Notes under the pieces: generated by a model
Told to the model about the DNA's origin: nothing
Database searches by the model: none
The model's input: the letters and a program-made list of their open reading frames with translations, nothing else
Position numbers and translations under genes: made by a program
From: DATDTB01 sp035291025
GTDB taxonomy: Archaea > Iainarchaeota > Iainarchaeia > JAFGOX01 > DATDTB01
DNA: 22,668 bases
Direction: 5' to 3'
Assembly: GCA_035291025.1 (NCBI GenBank)
Contig: DATDTB010000080.1
Coordinates: forward strand, 1 to 22,668
Shown here: positions 1 through 7,337 of the stretch, piece by piece
Layout: each line of letters opens with the position of its first letter
Position numbering within the stretch: position 1 is the stretch's first letter

Positions 1-54
1 TCAACGGGCGAGTCCACGCGGCCCAGCATGGTGTGCGCATTGCCCAACAAGAGC

Positions 55-73
55 CCTTAAAATAACGCGGTGG
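55..73 (+). promoter_or_regulatory. Promoter and ribosome site of first surface protein
   Basis: A TATA-like CTTAAAATAA lies about 25 bases before the ATG at 83, and GGTGG at 69-73 could pair with the 16S rRNA 3' end. Bases 1-54 show nothing I can name. Confidence 0.4.
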
Positions 74-82
74 AAAAGCAAA

Positions 83-1387
83 ATGGACGCCAAAACGTTT
101 TTGGAAAAAGCCCAAAACTTCCTTTTAACCCTGTTACTGGCGGGATTGTTCACGCCCCTGGCAAGCGCCCAGCTGGCCTGCGAGGGAATAGACTTGGTGC
201 TGCCTGACTCTGTCACTGCAAGCGTGCCGCCCTACGAAGAAGACACATTCAAAATCAACCTGCCCTTGGGCGACGCGCACGTAAGCAACCCGGCCTACAA
301 GATAAGGCTCGTGCTGGAAAAAGACAACGAGGAACACAACGGCGTGTGTGAGTGCAACGACAGCGGCTCGTGCAGCGCCACCGGGTACGAGTACGAATGC
401 GCTTTTGACGCCGCGGACTTGGGCTTGGTGCAAGGCGAGTCACACAACATTGACTGGGACTTGACGGCGTTCAACTTGCCGACGGCTTCATACGTTTCCT
501 GCAAGACGCAGGAAGCCAAGCTAAAGGTCTCCGACGACCGCAAACTCAAGGACGTTGTAGTGGAAAAATTCGTTTCCTGGACGCCCGTCCAGCAAGACGT
601 TTTAATCAAGGCGTACAACAACTCCCGCGGCCATAAAAGCATTGACTTATTGGACGAAGTGCTCAAGGACGACGGCGCGGGAAACACGATTCTCTCGCGA
701 GTCATCCCGAGCGACGCCGCGTGCAGGTGCGTCGAACCAGACTGCAGAACTTTCCCGGACGAATGCCTGTACAATTCCCGCCTCAACTTCACTGAAAACA
801 GCCACCCGCTGCCGCCCGAGTTGTTCGTCACGGAAAACGACCCAGTCTACACTGCGTCGTTCAAGATTGAAGCCGGCCAAGTGGACTCAATCAATTACTC
901 AGTGAAGGACGCGGCCAACGACGCCTCCACTCCAACGCAAGTACAGCTAGCCGGGTGCGAGTACTCGCTCCTCATAACGCAGCCCGAATTCGGCCAGCGC
1001 TTCCCCCCCAGCGATTCCTCAAGCGTCCTGCGCTTCGAAGTCCAACGCGGGGGCAGCAAAGTGTTTTCGCCCCGCGTCGAAGTAAACCTCACGAACCCGC
1101 AAGGCAACCTCCAGGCTTTGACGCTTTCAACGTACTACCACCCCCGAGAAAGTGAAAAGTTTTACGAAACGGCGTTCCTCATGAACGACTTGGGCGAGTA
1201 CAACATTGAAGTAAAGCTCAACAACGAATTCTGCCCCGGCATCAGGAAGGAAATAAAGTTCTCGAAAGCCGAGCCAAAGAGGTACATTGACACGCCCGGC
1301 TTCGACGCGACTTCAATGACGGCGCTGGCGGCCTTGCTGGTACTATTTGCGTTGGCGAAAGTGGCTTACCGCGGCAAAAAGCCCTAA
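83..1387 (+). CDS. Secreted surface protein with PGF-type C-terminal sorting signal
   Basis: This 434-residue exported protein has a signal peptide ending near ASAQ (about residue 30). Its ectodomain is Cys-rich and beta-type with several N-glycosylation sequons. The C-terminus has TPGFD, a hydrophobic helix and the basic tail YRGKKP. That tripartite end matches PGF-CTERM, the signal archaeosortase A recognises for lipid anchoring at the archaeal surface. It is a paralogue of the protein at 4204-5910: both carry NDPVY..SF, a run resembling VQLAGCEY, FSPRV and a CP-G/N-I motif in the same order. The archaeosortase-like gene ends 22 bases away on the other strand. The function of the ectodomain is unknown. 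The ATG has both a TATA element and a GGTGG site. Coding is clear; anchoring by sortase is inference. Confidence 0.85.
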   Translation: MDAKTFLEKAQNFLLTLLLAGLFTPLASAQLACEGIDLVLPDSVTASVPPYEEDTFKINLPLGDAHVSNPAYKIRLVLEKDNEEHNGVCECNDSGSCSATGYEYECAFDAADLGLVQGESHNIDWDLTAFNLPTASYVSCKTQEAKLKVSDDRKLKDVVVEKFVSWTPVQQDVLIKAYNNSRGHKSIDLLDEVLKDDGAGNTILSRVIPSDAACRCVEPDCRTFPDECLYNSRLNFTENSHPLPPELFVTENDPVYTASFKIEAGQVDSINYSVKDAANDASTPTQVQLAGCEYSLLITQPEFGQRFPPSDSSSVLRFEVQRGGSKVFSPRVEVNLTNPQGNLQALTLSTYYHPRESEKFYETAFLMNDLGEYNIEVKLNNEFCPGIRKEIKFSKAEPKRYIDTPGFDATSMTALAALLVLFALAKVAYRGKKP

Positions 1388-1409
1388 ACAAAAAAAAGAT
1401 AAAAGAGCT

Positions 1410-2030
1410 TCACTTCTTCCTAAGCTGTTTTTTCACCAAGTACTCCAAGTCCGTTACCGACTCTTCCAGCAACCCGCTCCAAGGCGCGCCCTTCTTCAAC
1501 AGCGCCTTCTTGGCGAAGTAAAGCCACAACGCGAAGAGGAAAATGCTCGAGAGAAACTTCCACGAGATGTCGTGCAGGAAAATCCCCCAGCCAAAGCCCA
1601 GGAAGTGAATGGACAGGTAAAAAAACGACACGCGCGCGTTGTTTGCCGCAAAAATCGCGATTGACCCGAAAAAAAACGACGAAGCCCTCTGGCGCCAGTT
1701 CATTTTCCGCGTGATAAGCAATAGCCCCGCGAAGGCAAAGTAGGCCAGGTAAGAAGAACAGCCCCAAACGAACCAGTTCACTGCGCCGTTCGCCACTATC
1801 ATGCCTGGCAGCGAAACAAACGGCGTGCCAAGCGCGGCCAGCGTCAACTCTCCCGAAAGCTGGGCGGCGTTGTTCAATGCCTGCGCTGCCTCCCTCACCA
1901 CGCCCCGTGGAGCGGTCCCGTTGACTTCAATTAAGTACAACAGCACTGGCAGGAGCACGAAGTAACGCAAGGCGTAGTCTCTTGCGTCGAACTCCCCCGC
2001 TTTCCTCGAAGCGTGCTTGAATCGAGTCAT
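1410..2030 (-). CDS. Exosortase/archaeosortase-family membrane transpeptidase
   Basis: This 206-residue protein has several membrane helices. The family's catalytic pattern is present: Cys91 in WGCSSYLAY, Arg133 in FAANNARV (Asn before Arg, as usual in exosortases) and His153 in FLHDIS. Before the Cys stands a LGTPFVSLPGMIV stretch typical of the family. Known members cut proteins at a C-terminal PGF- or PEP-type signal and attach the new end to a lipid. Two proteins with such a signal (83-1387 and 4204-5910) flank it, so it probably processes them. The ORF continues to a TTG at 2066, but the ATG at 2030 has AGGTG about 11 bases upstream, so I chose it. The tail after residue 180 is charged and cytoplasmic. 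Subfamily is not assigned, and CSS instead of CSG/CTG is a small deviation. Confidence 0.8.
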   Translation of the reverse strand: MTRFKHASRKAGEFDARDYALRYFVLLPVLLYLIEVNGTAPRGVVREAAQALNNAAQLSGELTLAALGTPFVSLPGMIVANGAVNWFVWGCSSYLAYFAFAGLLLITRKMNWRQRASSFFFGSIAIFAANNARVSFFYLSIHFLGFGWGIFLHDISWKFLSSIFLFALWLYFAKKALLKKGAPWSGLLEESVTDLEYLVKKQLRKK

Positions 2031-2078
2031 TAAAGGCAACACACCTGCTTTTTCCTGTACACCCAATTAACTCAAAAC

Positions 2079-2327
2079 TCATTCCAGTGCCTTCATTAAC
2101 TCTTTTTCCGAGTAAAGCCTTCCAGTCTTAAGCGACGCAGTAATCAGGCGGTCAATCAGCGCTATTTCCCTTTGGCTGAGGCTTTCATCGTGCGGGGGTT
2201 CCAGGACTTTGTCGCGGATTGCCTCCCTTGCCAAGTCCTGCAAGTTCTTGCAGTTGTGCAGCCTTGCGTGTTTTTCCGCCGCCTTCCTCAAGTTCTCGGG
2301 AAGCCTTAGGTTGGTTTGACTCCTCAT
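2079..2327 (-). CDS. Ribbon-helix-helix protein, possible orphan antitoxin
   Basis: This is an 82-residue protein. Residues 1-45 fit a ribbon-helix-helix DNA-binding fold: TNLRLPENL as the beta strand and start of helix 1, then AEKHARLHN and NLQDLAREAIRDKVLE as helices. The C-terminal half is helical and charged and could bind a partner. Such proteins are common as autoregulated antitoxins, but no toxin gene adjoins it: downstream is the archaeosortase-like gene and upstream is AbiE. It may be an orphan antitoxin or a local regulator, for example of the sortase gene 48 bases downstream. The ATG at 2327 is preceded by a tandem 10-base repeat that also supplies GGTGT. Confidence 0.75.
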   Translation of the reverse strand: MRSQTNLRLPENLRKAAEKHARLHNCKNLQDLAREAIRDKVLEPPHDESLSQREIALIDRLITASLKTGRLYSEKELMKALE

Positions 2328-2330
2328 GCA

Positions 2331-2358
2331 ACACCAATTGACACCAATTGCTTATAAC
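2331..2358 (-). promoter_or_regulatory. TATA element plus tandem 10-mer operator
   Basis: Two perfect tandem copies of ACACCAATTG (plus-strand reading, 2331-2350) fill the space between a TTATAA element (2353-2358) and the ATG at 2327. Ribbon-helix-helix dimers usually bind direct repeats, so this is a plausible autoregulatory operator over the transcription start. Confidence 0.5.
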
Positions 2359-2509
2359 CTTTCCACATTCCACGGCTTTGTGTAAGTAGTCATCGTTGTG
2401 TATTATCCTCTTTTTTTGTAAAAGTCTCAAATCCCGTCCACTTTCTCGTGCCATGCGCAGAAGCCGCATTCAAGCACCAGGTTTATGGACAATGGTGAAA
2501 GTCCGAATG

Positions 2510-3313
2510 TCATGGCTCACTCCCTTGAATGATGCCAGCAGTCTGCAGCTGCTTCTTGAGCTGGGCCAGCATTGCTTTTAATGTTATTTTTGGATTTGCC
2601 AGTCTGAGGATCTCGCGGTCCCAGTATGGCTGCAATACCCGTTCGATGTCTTCTGTAAATATGTTTTCTGGATTGAAACCAACCTTGTTCTGCGATACGT
2701 ACTCCTTCATGATCTCGCCGGCTCTCTTGACGTTGACCTCTGTTTCAGTCATCATCAGCCAGACGTCGTAGTAATCCCTTATCCTGTCTCTAGACATCAA
2801 TGTGACTATTTTGCGTGCCAGAATTTCCTCCAGCGATTTGACCCTGACAGTGAAGCCTTTGTAGTCGGGATAGTTTTTCAGGATGTCCTTTACTCGGACT
2901 TCGTCCAGAACAGGCTCCCTCTTGATGTCAATCTTTGCCGTGTCTGCGTACAGCGGCCCCTCAAATTTGACCTTGACTTGAATGTAGCCCGGGTTTGAAT
3001 GCGGTTTTTCCATGTGTGCTTTTATTTGGCTGTCATTCTCCACTAAAACGAGCGCGTCCCCTAGCTCGCTGATGAGCTCCTCGTTTGAAATATCCGTTGG
3101 AAGGGCGAAGTCCAAGTCTTCCGACAGCCGCCACATCTTCGGGAAATAGACCTTTGAGAGCGCTGTTCCGCCAGTGAACACCAACTCCGGGACTCTTGAG
3201 GAAATGCCGTAAAGAATCCAGCCCAGCGCCCAGTCCTTCTGGATAATAGCCAGACTCAGGTTTCTTTCCCTCGCAATCTCTTCCAGTTGTTTCCTGCTTA
3301 TCAGAACTCCCAC
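2510..3313 (-). CDS. abiEii: AbiEii-family nucleotidyltransferase toxin (type IV TA)
   Basis: This 267-residue protein has the AbiEii signature. GGTALSK (residues 48-54) and SEDLDF (64-69, Asp66 and Asp68 as metal ligands) form the nucleotidyltransferase core. KIDI (Asp129), EEILARKI (162-169) and RIRDYYDVW (177-185) complete the family pattern. Relatives transfer nucleotides, in some cases to tRNA, and stop growth. The gene overlaps the end of abiEi by 13 bases, giving the usual antitoxin-toxin order. The start is a GTG at 3313; no ATG lies near, and a slightly later start cannot be excluded. No catalytic residue appears lost. Base composition differs from the surface-protein genes, which fits acquisition. 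Confidence 0.88.
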   Translation of the reverse strand: MGVLISRKQLEEIARERNLSLAIIQKDWALGWILYGISSRVPELVFTGGTALSKVYFPKMWRLSEDLDFALPTDISNEELISELGDALVLVENDSQIKAHMEKPHSNPGYIQVKVKFEGPLYADTAKIDIKREPVLDEVRVKDILKNYPDYKGFTVRVKSLEEILARKIVTLMSRDRIRDYYDVWLMMTETEVNVKRAGEIMKEYVSQNKVGFNPENIFTEDIERVLQPYWDREILRLANPKITLKAMLAQLKKQLQTAGIIQGSEP

Positions 3314-4110
3314 CTTTTTTTATCGAGCTTTTTGTTGACTAACAGTCCGAACTCCTTTGAGTATTTCCCTTCCCTCGGTTCTGTGGGGTCCAGAACGGAG
3401 TACGACTTTGACAGTGGAATGCCCTCAAACTCCTTTGCCTCAATTCCAAGAGAGCCGAGTATGAAAAGCAACCTCTTCACGGCAGTGTTGTTCCCGTTCC
3501 TCAGCAGGCTTTCCTTTAGCTTTACGAAGTCCAGGTCCATGTGGTTGTAGTGCAACGCTTTCGCTATTTCCTCAAGTCCCCCGCACAAGTCGGGCCTGTC
3601 CAGGCAGTCCGCTATTGTTTTTTCCTTGCCTGAAACCAGAACGCTCGCATCTCCTATCTTTTCTTCCTTGAGCCCGAAAAACCGGTACCTAGGAAGCGTG
3701 ATGAACTCGAACCGCGTATTCAGTATTGTGAGGCTTTTCCTGAAGTTTGCCACGACAACAAGCACGGATCTTGGAACTTGGCTAGAAAGCCCGTGATAGC
3801 TCAGGGCCGACCAGAAGCCTATATAGTATGGCTTCGCCATGGCGGACGCTATGACGAATTCATGGGGAGCCGCAACCCTGGCCCCCCGTTCCCCGTAAGA
3901 GAGCTCTGCAATGGCGTACAAGCCCCGTTTAAGCTTCAGTATCCAGTTCTTTTTCGCCAGGTCATAAGCCATCTTGGACGGGTTCCGGGACAGCGGCTTC
4001 AAATCGTTTGTTGTGAATATAGTTTTGCCGTCCCTGGCCAGCCTCGACAGCGCTCTCGCCTCAAGCTCTCCCAGGCTGCCCCTTTTCAGTGCTTTATCAT
4101 ATTTCTTCAT
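3301..4110 (-). CDS. abiEi: AbiEi-family antitoxin / autorepressor
   Basis: This 269-residue protein has an N-terminal winged helix (about residues 15-70, with TTNDLKPLSRNPSKMAYDL and the wing ILKLKRGLYAI). The AbiEi C-terminal region follows, with YYIGFWSALSYHGLS and RYRFFG. AbiEi proteins bind inverted repeats in their own promoter and neutralise AbiEii without stable contact (type IV). The toxin gene overlaps it downstream. The ATG at 4110 is clear. A short inverted repeat and a TATA element lie just upstream, as expected for autorepression. It may act as an anti-phage abortive infection or a maintenance module; the sequence does not decide. Confidence 0.87.
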   Translation of the reverse strand: MKKYDKALKRGSLGELEARALSRLARDGKTIFTTNDLKPLSRNPSKMAYDLAKKNWILKLKRGLYAIAELSYGERGARVAAPHEFVIASAMAKPYYIGFWSALSYHGLSSQVPRSVLVVVANFRKSLTILNTRFEFITLPRYRFFGLKEEKIGDASVLVSGKEKTIADCLDRPDLCGGLEEIAKALHYNHMDLDFVKLKESLLRNGNNTAVKRLLFILGSLGIEAKEFEGIPLSKSYSVLDPTEPREGKYSKEFGLLVNKKLDKKRWEF

Positions 4111-4116
4111 ATTTAC

Positions 4117-4155
4117 TTACCCAATAGGTAATCTATGTAGAAGTAATATAAATAG
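4117..4155 (-). promoter_or_regulatory. abiE promoter with inverted-repeat operator
   Basis: TTACC (4117-4121) and GGTAA (4127-4131) form a 5+5 base inverted repeat with a 5-base centre. A minus-strand TTTATATT element lies at about 4146-4154, putting the predicted transcription start on the inverted repeat. This fits AbiEi autorepression. Confidence 0.5.
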
Positions 4156-4173
4156 TTGGGTTTTGGCGACTTC

Positions 4174-4196
4174 AAGAAACCTCTACGCGGTTTCTT
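4174..4196 (-). terminator. Hairpin after the 4204-5910 gene
   Basis: AAGAAACC (4174-4181) and GGTTTCTT (4189-4196) are a perfect 8-base inverted repeat with a 7-base loop. It begins 8 bases past the stop codon at 4204. No long T-run follows, so it may be an mRNA-end stabiliser rather than a classical terminator. Confidence 0.5.
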
Positions 4197-4203
4197 CGCT
4201 TAA

Positions 4204-5910
4204 TCAAAATCGCTTCCGCGGCTTGGCTTTCCGTTTTGCCGTGAAACCGCCACTTGCAACGCTTTTAAGCAGGAAAAAGCCAACCAGCAGCAACGCAAGC
4301 ATTGAAAGGGAAGCCTCGTCAAATCCCGGAGTCTCGGTGACGACTGCGGCGCTTTTCACGCAGCACACTGGCTTGGATTCGTTGTCAGCGCACCACGCGT
4401 TCGCCGGCGTCTCGACGCGCCAACCCGTTTCGTTCAAGCACTGCGCCGTAGAGTCCACGCACTTCGCGCCGCGCGGGAAGTGGAACTCCGAACACACAGA
4501 CGCGCCGCCTTGAACTCCCTCGCATTGGGGTTTGGATACGTTGACTTGCGTGGAAATGTTGGGGCACAGCGTGCGGCCCATTTGAATCGTGACGCGCTTG
4601 TTGTTCACGCCGCCAGTGTCGCACGCAAACGCAGTCGTCACACCAACGTACTTCTGGTTCTCGGCGTCGTAAAGGAGCGTCATGGGAAGCGTCTCGCCCT
4701 CCAACGTAGCAGTCACGCGCGGCGAGAACACGGGGTCGCCGGAGGGCAGCTTGACGCTGAACTCGACAGTGAGGGCTTGGCTAGTGTTGATTTTCTCTGC
4801 TGGCACGGAATAAGGCGAACCGGGAGTCCCGCTGCCCGTGACAGGCCCCGTGGTTGACTTCACGGAAACGCCGTCAATCGTGAAATCGCAGCCAGCAAGG
4901 CTCACGCTGGGCGCGTTCGCTGCCTTCCCGTCAGCCTCGTCAACGAAGTAGTCAAACGTCTCGACTTCGCCGGCGTTCACTGAAAACGAAATGCTGTAAA
5001 CGGGGTCGTTGTCCTCCAACACAAAGGAATTCAAGTACTTTTGATTGGTTTCCTGGCCCTGCCCGAACTTGAACTTCGTAACACGGTTCGGGTTAGGGTT
5101 AGCTGGCGGGTTCAAAGCATTCAAGCACTCAAAGTAAGTGGCCTCGCGTTCCACTTCCCCTTCTTCATTGTACCAGTTAACGCTAACGTTGTCGTTGGCG
5201 TCATTGTCGCACGCACGCGCGTCCGCCAACGCAGACTTAGGGTTGCACACCACGCAACTCGCGTCGTCAGCAGAAGCAGTGTCCAAAAACTTGGGCAAGA
5301 CGGACTTGGGAAGGTCGTCAGTCACGTCAAATTCTTCGTCAGCCGAATTAGAATAAGCCTTGATAGTTACCTCTTGCTGATGCCCCCCCTGCGGGTTAGT
5401 GCCCTCTACAACGACTTTTTCAACGTACACGTCCTCAAAGTCGTTATTAACGCCAAATGTTACTTCGCGTTCCTCACACTTCTCGTGACGAGTACCATCA
5501 TAAAAGTAAACAATCACGTTAGCCTTCAAGCCATCAGTGATGTCGGAAAACTCACAAACTCGCGCAATATCATCATGTGTGTCTGCTTCACGCTGATCAC
5601 AAGGGCGGGCAGGTAAATCGGGTTCGCCCAGTTGCTCGCTAGAAGGAGAGGGGCAGGATCCAGCAACACCATCCACGCATAAGTAAAAGTTTCTTAATTC
5701 ACCTGGCCCGGGTTCAGCGTCATTGTTGTAACCGTCATCCTTGAACACGGGGATTAAATAAACGCCAAGATCCTCGCCACCTTTTTGCGACACGGATACA
5801 AGTTGTGGTAGCCTAGTGTAATCTTCACATTCAATAAGCTGAGAATATACAAAATTAGGGATTATTAATGAAAGAAGGAGAACTATCAAAGAACTTTTCA
5901 ATAAGTACAT
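4204..5910 (-). CDS. Large secreted surface protein with PGF-type sorting signal
   Basis: This 568-residue paralogue of the protein at 83-1387 has a signal peptide ending near VYSQ (about residue 24). A long acidic, Cys-containing beta-type ectodomain follows. The shared core includes VEKVVVEG, NDPVYSISF, VSLAGCDF, FSPRV and LCPNIS. Between that core and the anchor is an extra Cys-rich module (about residues 455-520, ending PVCCVK) that the shorter paralogue lacks. The end is TETPGFDEAS, a hydrophobic helix and the basic tail KRKAKPRKRF, a PGF-CTERM-like signal. A TATA element (TTTTTATACC, about 5931-5942) is centred 26 bases before the ATG, so the transcript is probably leaderless. It is a likely substrate of the archaeosortase-like enzyme. 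Fragments of close relatives lie at 7380-7428 and 8532-8553. Confidence 0.85.
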   Translation of the reverse strand: MYLLKSSLIVLLLSLIIPNFVYSQLIECEDYTRLPQLVSVSQKGGEDLGVYLIPVFKDDGYNNDAEPGPGELRNFYLCVDGVAGSCPSPSSEQLGEPDLPARPCDQREADTHDDIARVCEFSDITDGLKANVIVYFYDGTRHEKCEEREVTFGVNNDFEDVYVEKVVVEGTNPQGGHQQEVTIKAYSNSADEEFDVTDDLPKSVLPKFLDTASADDASCVVCNPKSALADARACDNDANDNVSVNWYNEEGEVEREATYFECLNALNPPANPNPNRVTKFKFGQGQETNQKYLNSFVLEDNDPVYSISFSVNAGEVETFDYFVDEADGKAANAPSVSLAGCDFTIDGVSVKSTTGPVTGSGTPGSPYSVPAEKINTSQALTVEFSVKLPSGDPVFSPRVTATLEGETLPMTLLYDAENQKYVGVTTAFACDTGGVNNKRVTIQMGRTLCPNISTQVNVSKPQCEGVQGGASVCSEFHFPRGAKCVDSTAQCLNETGWRVETPANAWCADNESKPVCCVKSAAVVTETPGFDEASLSMLALLLVGFFLLKSVASGGFTAKRKAKPRKRF

Positions 5911-5930
5911 GCTTAACTAAAAGAACAAAG

Positions 5931-5942
5931 GTATAAAAAAAT
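5931..5942 (-). promoter_or_regulatory. TATA element of leaderless surface-protein gene
   Basis: On the minus strand the sequence reads T-rich into TATACC. It is centred about 26 bases upstream of the ATG at 5910, leaving no room for a ribosome site. Confidence 0.55.
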
Positions 5943-5968
5943 AGCAGATGAAAAAATGCGCCCTTGTT

Positions 5969-6616
5969 TTATGGAGTTGGCAATGGAGCGGGTCCACCAC
6001 TGTTTGAGAGTCCTTCATTAACCGTTAAGTTGTCAATATGCCAACTTTTTGAAGTAGACCAGTCATTCCCAAGCACAGTCAACGAAATTTCAATGATGAG
6101 TGTATTGAATTCCCTACCACCAAAGCTTACCGATCGAGAGAAATCTGCCCAAGTGCTTCTATCTCCAGTTGCGTTAAGGGTACTCGCATCACCGTTAGTT
6201 ATTTCAACCGGGTCAACACCTACTAGTAAGCCAAAGTGGTCGTACGCGTAGAAAGTAACTTGTTTCCTAAACAAGGGGTAATTGCCACCAGCACTTAAAG
6301 CTGAGTGGACATGCTTGAATTTTACAAAGGCACTAGGTTTGCTACCATCTAAAGTTATTCGTTGTCGAGCTAGCATTGTTTCTGTAGTCGCCAAAGAGCC
6401 AACAGTGCTATCTGACAGCATTAACAGTGCAGGATCTCCAAAAACAGGTTCTATGCCTACCTTCCCAACATTATTACCAAAGGGAAGTGCGGTGTTTGGT
6501 GAATACCAAGTATTAATCGTATTGAATGGGTCAAACCACAGTGCGTGTACGCTTGCTGCGCTAAGTAGGATCGTTGCAGTAATCAGGATGGCGAGTTTGC
6601 TGGTCAAGTATTGCAT
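5969..6616 (-). CDS. Secreted beta-rich protein ending at a PEP-like motif
   Basis: This protein of about 215 residues has a clear signal peptide (MQYLTSKLAILITATILLSA, cut near VHA). The rest is beta-sandwich-like, with SWHIDNLTVNEG near the end, a pattern seen in secreted proteins with carbohydrate-binding-like folds. It stops at GGPAPLPTP, where PEP-CTERM-type proteins carry their sorting motif, but no membrane helix follows in the ORF. The ATG at 6616 is chosen: GGGGAG lies about 13 bases upstream, while the in-frame GTG at 6628 is almost on top of that site. It lies on the same strand just upstream of the TPGFD gene. The AT-rich composition differs from its neighbours. Function is not recognised. 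Confidence 0.72.
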   Translation of the reverse strand: MQYLTSKLAILITATILLSAASVHALWFDPFNTINTWYSPNTALPFGNNVGKVGIEPVFGDPALLMLSDSTVGSLATTETMLARQRITLDGSKPSAFVKFKHVHSALSAGGNYPLFRKQVTFYAYDHFGLLVGVDPVEITNGDASTLNATGDRSTWADFSRSVSFGGREFNTLIIEISLTVLGNDWSTSKSWHIDNLTVNEGLSNSGGPAPLPTP

Positions 6617-6780
6617 GGCGTTGTTCACTCTCCCCTCTCTTTTTAGAACTTGGACTAAACGACGACCAGTTCATTCAACCGCGTCACTGGACGCGGAATG
6701 CTGGCTTGGTCTGGCTATCAGTACTCTCCTTAGATACGCGCGCCAAGAGTACTTAAAACTTTACCCCTACTTCCGGTAAT

Positions 6781-6800
6781 ACTTAAACCTACTTAAACCC
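6781..6800. repeat. Tandem 10-mer (ACTTAAACCY)
   Basis: ACTTAAACCT and ACTTAAACCC are adjacent, and ACTTAAAACT recurs at 6751-6760. On the minus strand these give TTTAAGT elements that may include TATA boxes for the secreted-protein gene starting at 6616. The rest of this 236-base gap shows no gene. Confidence 0.4.
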
Positions 6801-6817
6801 TGTAAAAACACTGGAAA

Positions 6818-6838
6818 ACTTTGGCGATTGACGTAAAA
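6818..6838. repeat. Direct repeat, copy 1, flanking hicBA
   Basis: This 21-base unit begins ACTTTGGCGATTG and ends CGTAAAA. It matches 7429-7449 at 20 of 21 positions in the same orientation. It lies 14 bases past the hicA stop. On the minus strand it opens with a T-run, so it could be part of a terminator. Confidence 0.7.
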
Positions 6839-6852
6839 ACGCGGGGGGTTTT

Positions 6853-7083
6853 TTACTCGTTGAGTAGTTTCAGGAATTCTTCACGTGATAACTTTATTTC
6901 TGCCATTATTGGTTTTAGTAATGGCGCACTTATTTCTCGATCCCCGTGAAATGGAATTGTGGTTGTCCTACCGTCCGGGTGCTCGTAGAATACGTGGCTC
7001 CCTTTTTGCCGCAGTGGCTTGAAGCCTAGTCGTAAAATGAGTTTTTCTAGCTTGCGTGGCTTTACTGGCGCCAGCCTAGTCAT
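6853..7083 (-). CDS. hicA: HicA-family mRNA interferase toxin
   Basis: This 76-residue protein has the HicA fold signature: LILRLGFKPLRQKGSHVFYEH with the catalytic His30 in GSH, then TTTIPFHGDREI. HicA is a double-stranded-RNA-binding-like ribonuclease that cleaves mRNA when not bound by HicB. Its ATG overlaps the hicB stop codon by four bases (ATGA), so the two are translationally coupled, antitoxin first. The length is normal and all expected motifs are intact. The module is bracketed by 21-base direct repeats. Confidence 0.9.
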   Translation of the reverse strand: MTRLAPVKPRKLEKLILRLGFKPLRQKGSHVFYEHPDGRTTTIPFHGDREISAPLLKPIMAEIKLSREEFLKLLNE

Positions 7084-7298
7084 GCAGTGACCTCTAATTG
7101 TTGGACTCCAATGAACACGGGGACTTTTTCGGGTTTTCTTGCTTCAAGGCATAGCTCGGTTACTTCTTTCATGTTTTCCATTAACTCGTCAATTGTTGCC
7201 CCCTGACTGTGAGCGCCGGGAATTCCCAAGACCACGCCAACGTATAACCCGGTTCCAGGGTCTTTTTCGATTACAACCGTCAAGTTGAGTTTTGGCAT
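7080..7298 (-). CDS. hicB: HicB-family antitoxin
   Basis: This 72-residue protein has the partial RNase H-like HicB fold: LTVVIEKDPGTGLYVGVV, then IPGAHSQGATIDELMENMKEVTELCLE. It lacks a C-terminal DNA-binding extension, so it would neutralise HicA mainly by direct binding. The ORF is open to an upstream ATG at 7370, but the ATG at 7298 has a perfect GGAGGTG eight bases before it, so I chose it. The stop overlaps the hicA start. Tandem 14-base repeats lie near the promoter. Confidence 0.88.
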   Translation of the reverse strand: MPKLNLTVVIEKDPGTGLYVGVVLGIPGAHSQGATIDELMENMKEVTELCLEARKPEKVPVFIGVQQLEVTA

Positions 7299-7337
7299 TT
7301 GTCTAGCACCTCCTTTTCTAAGAAGTGTTTTTTCCTT

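Noticed and set aside
295..831. 178-codon frame opposite the first surface protein
   Set aside because: It lies fully inside a gene with signal peptide and sorting signal, has no domain, and reflects the codon bias of the real strand.
2185..2469. Minus-strand frame of 94 codons upstream of and overlapping the RHH gene
   Set aside because: It runs about 140 bases into the RHH gene in another frame and crosses the clear promoter/operator. The first 35 residues look protein-like, so a decayed fragment is possible, but I cannot identify it.
2467..2480. 14-base match CATTCAAGCACCAG also at 10926-10939
   Set aside because: A few 14-base matches are expected by chance in a window this long, and neither place is a gene end or repeat boundary that would explain it.
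5041..5616. 191-codon plus-strand frame opposite the large surface protein
   Set aside because: It is a shadow of the 4204-5910 gene, lacking start signals and domains.
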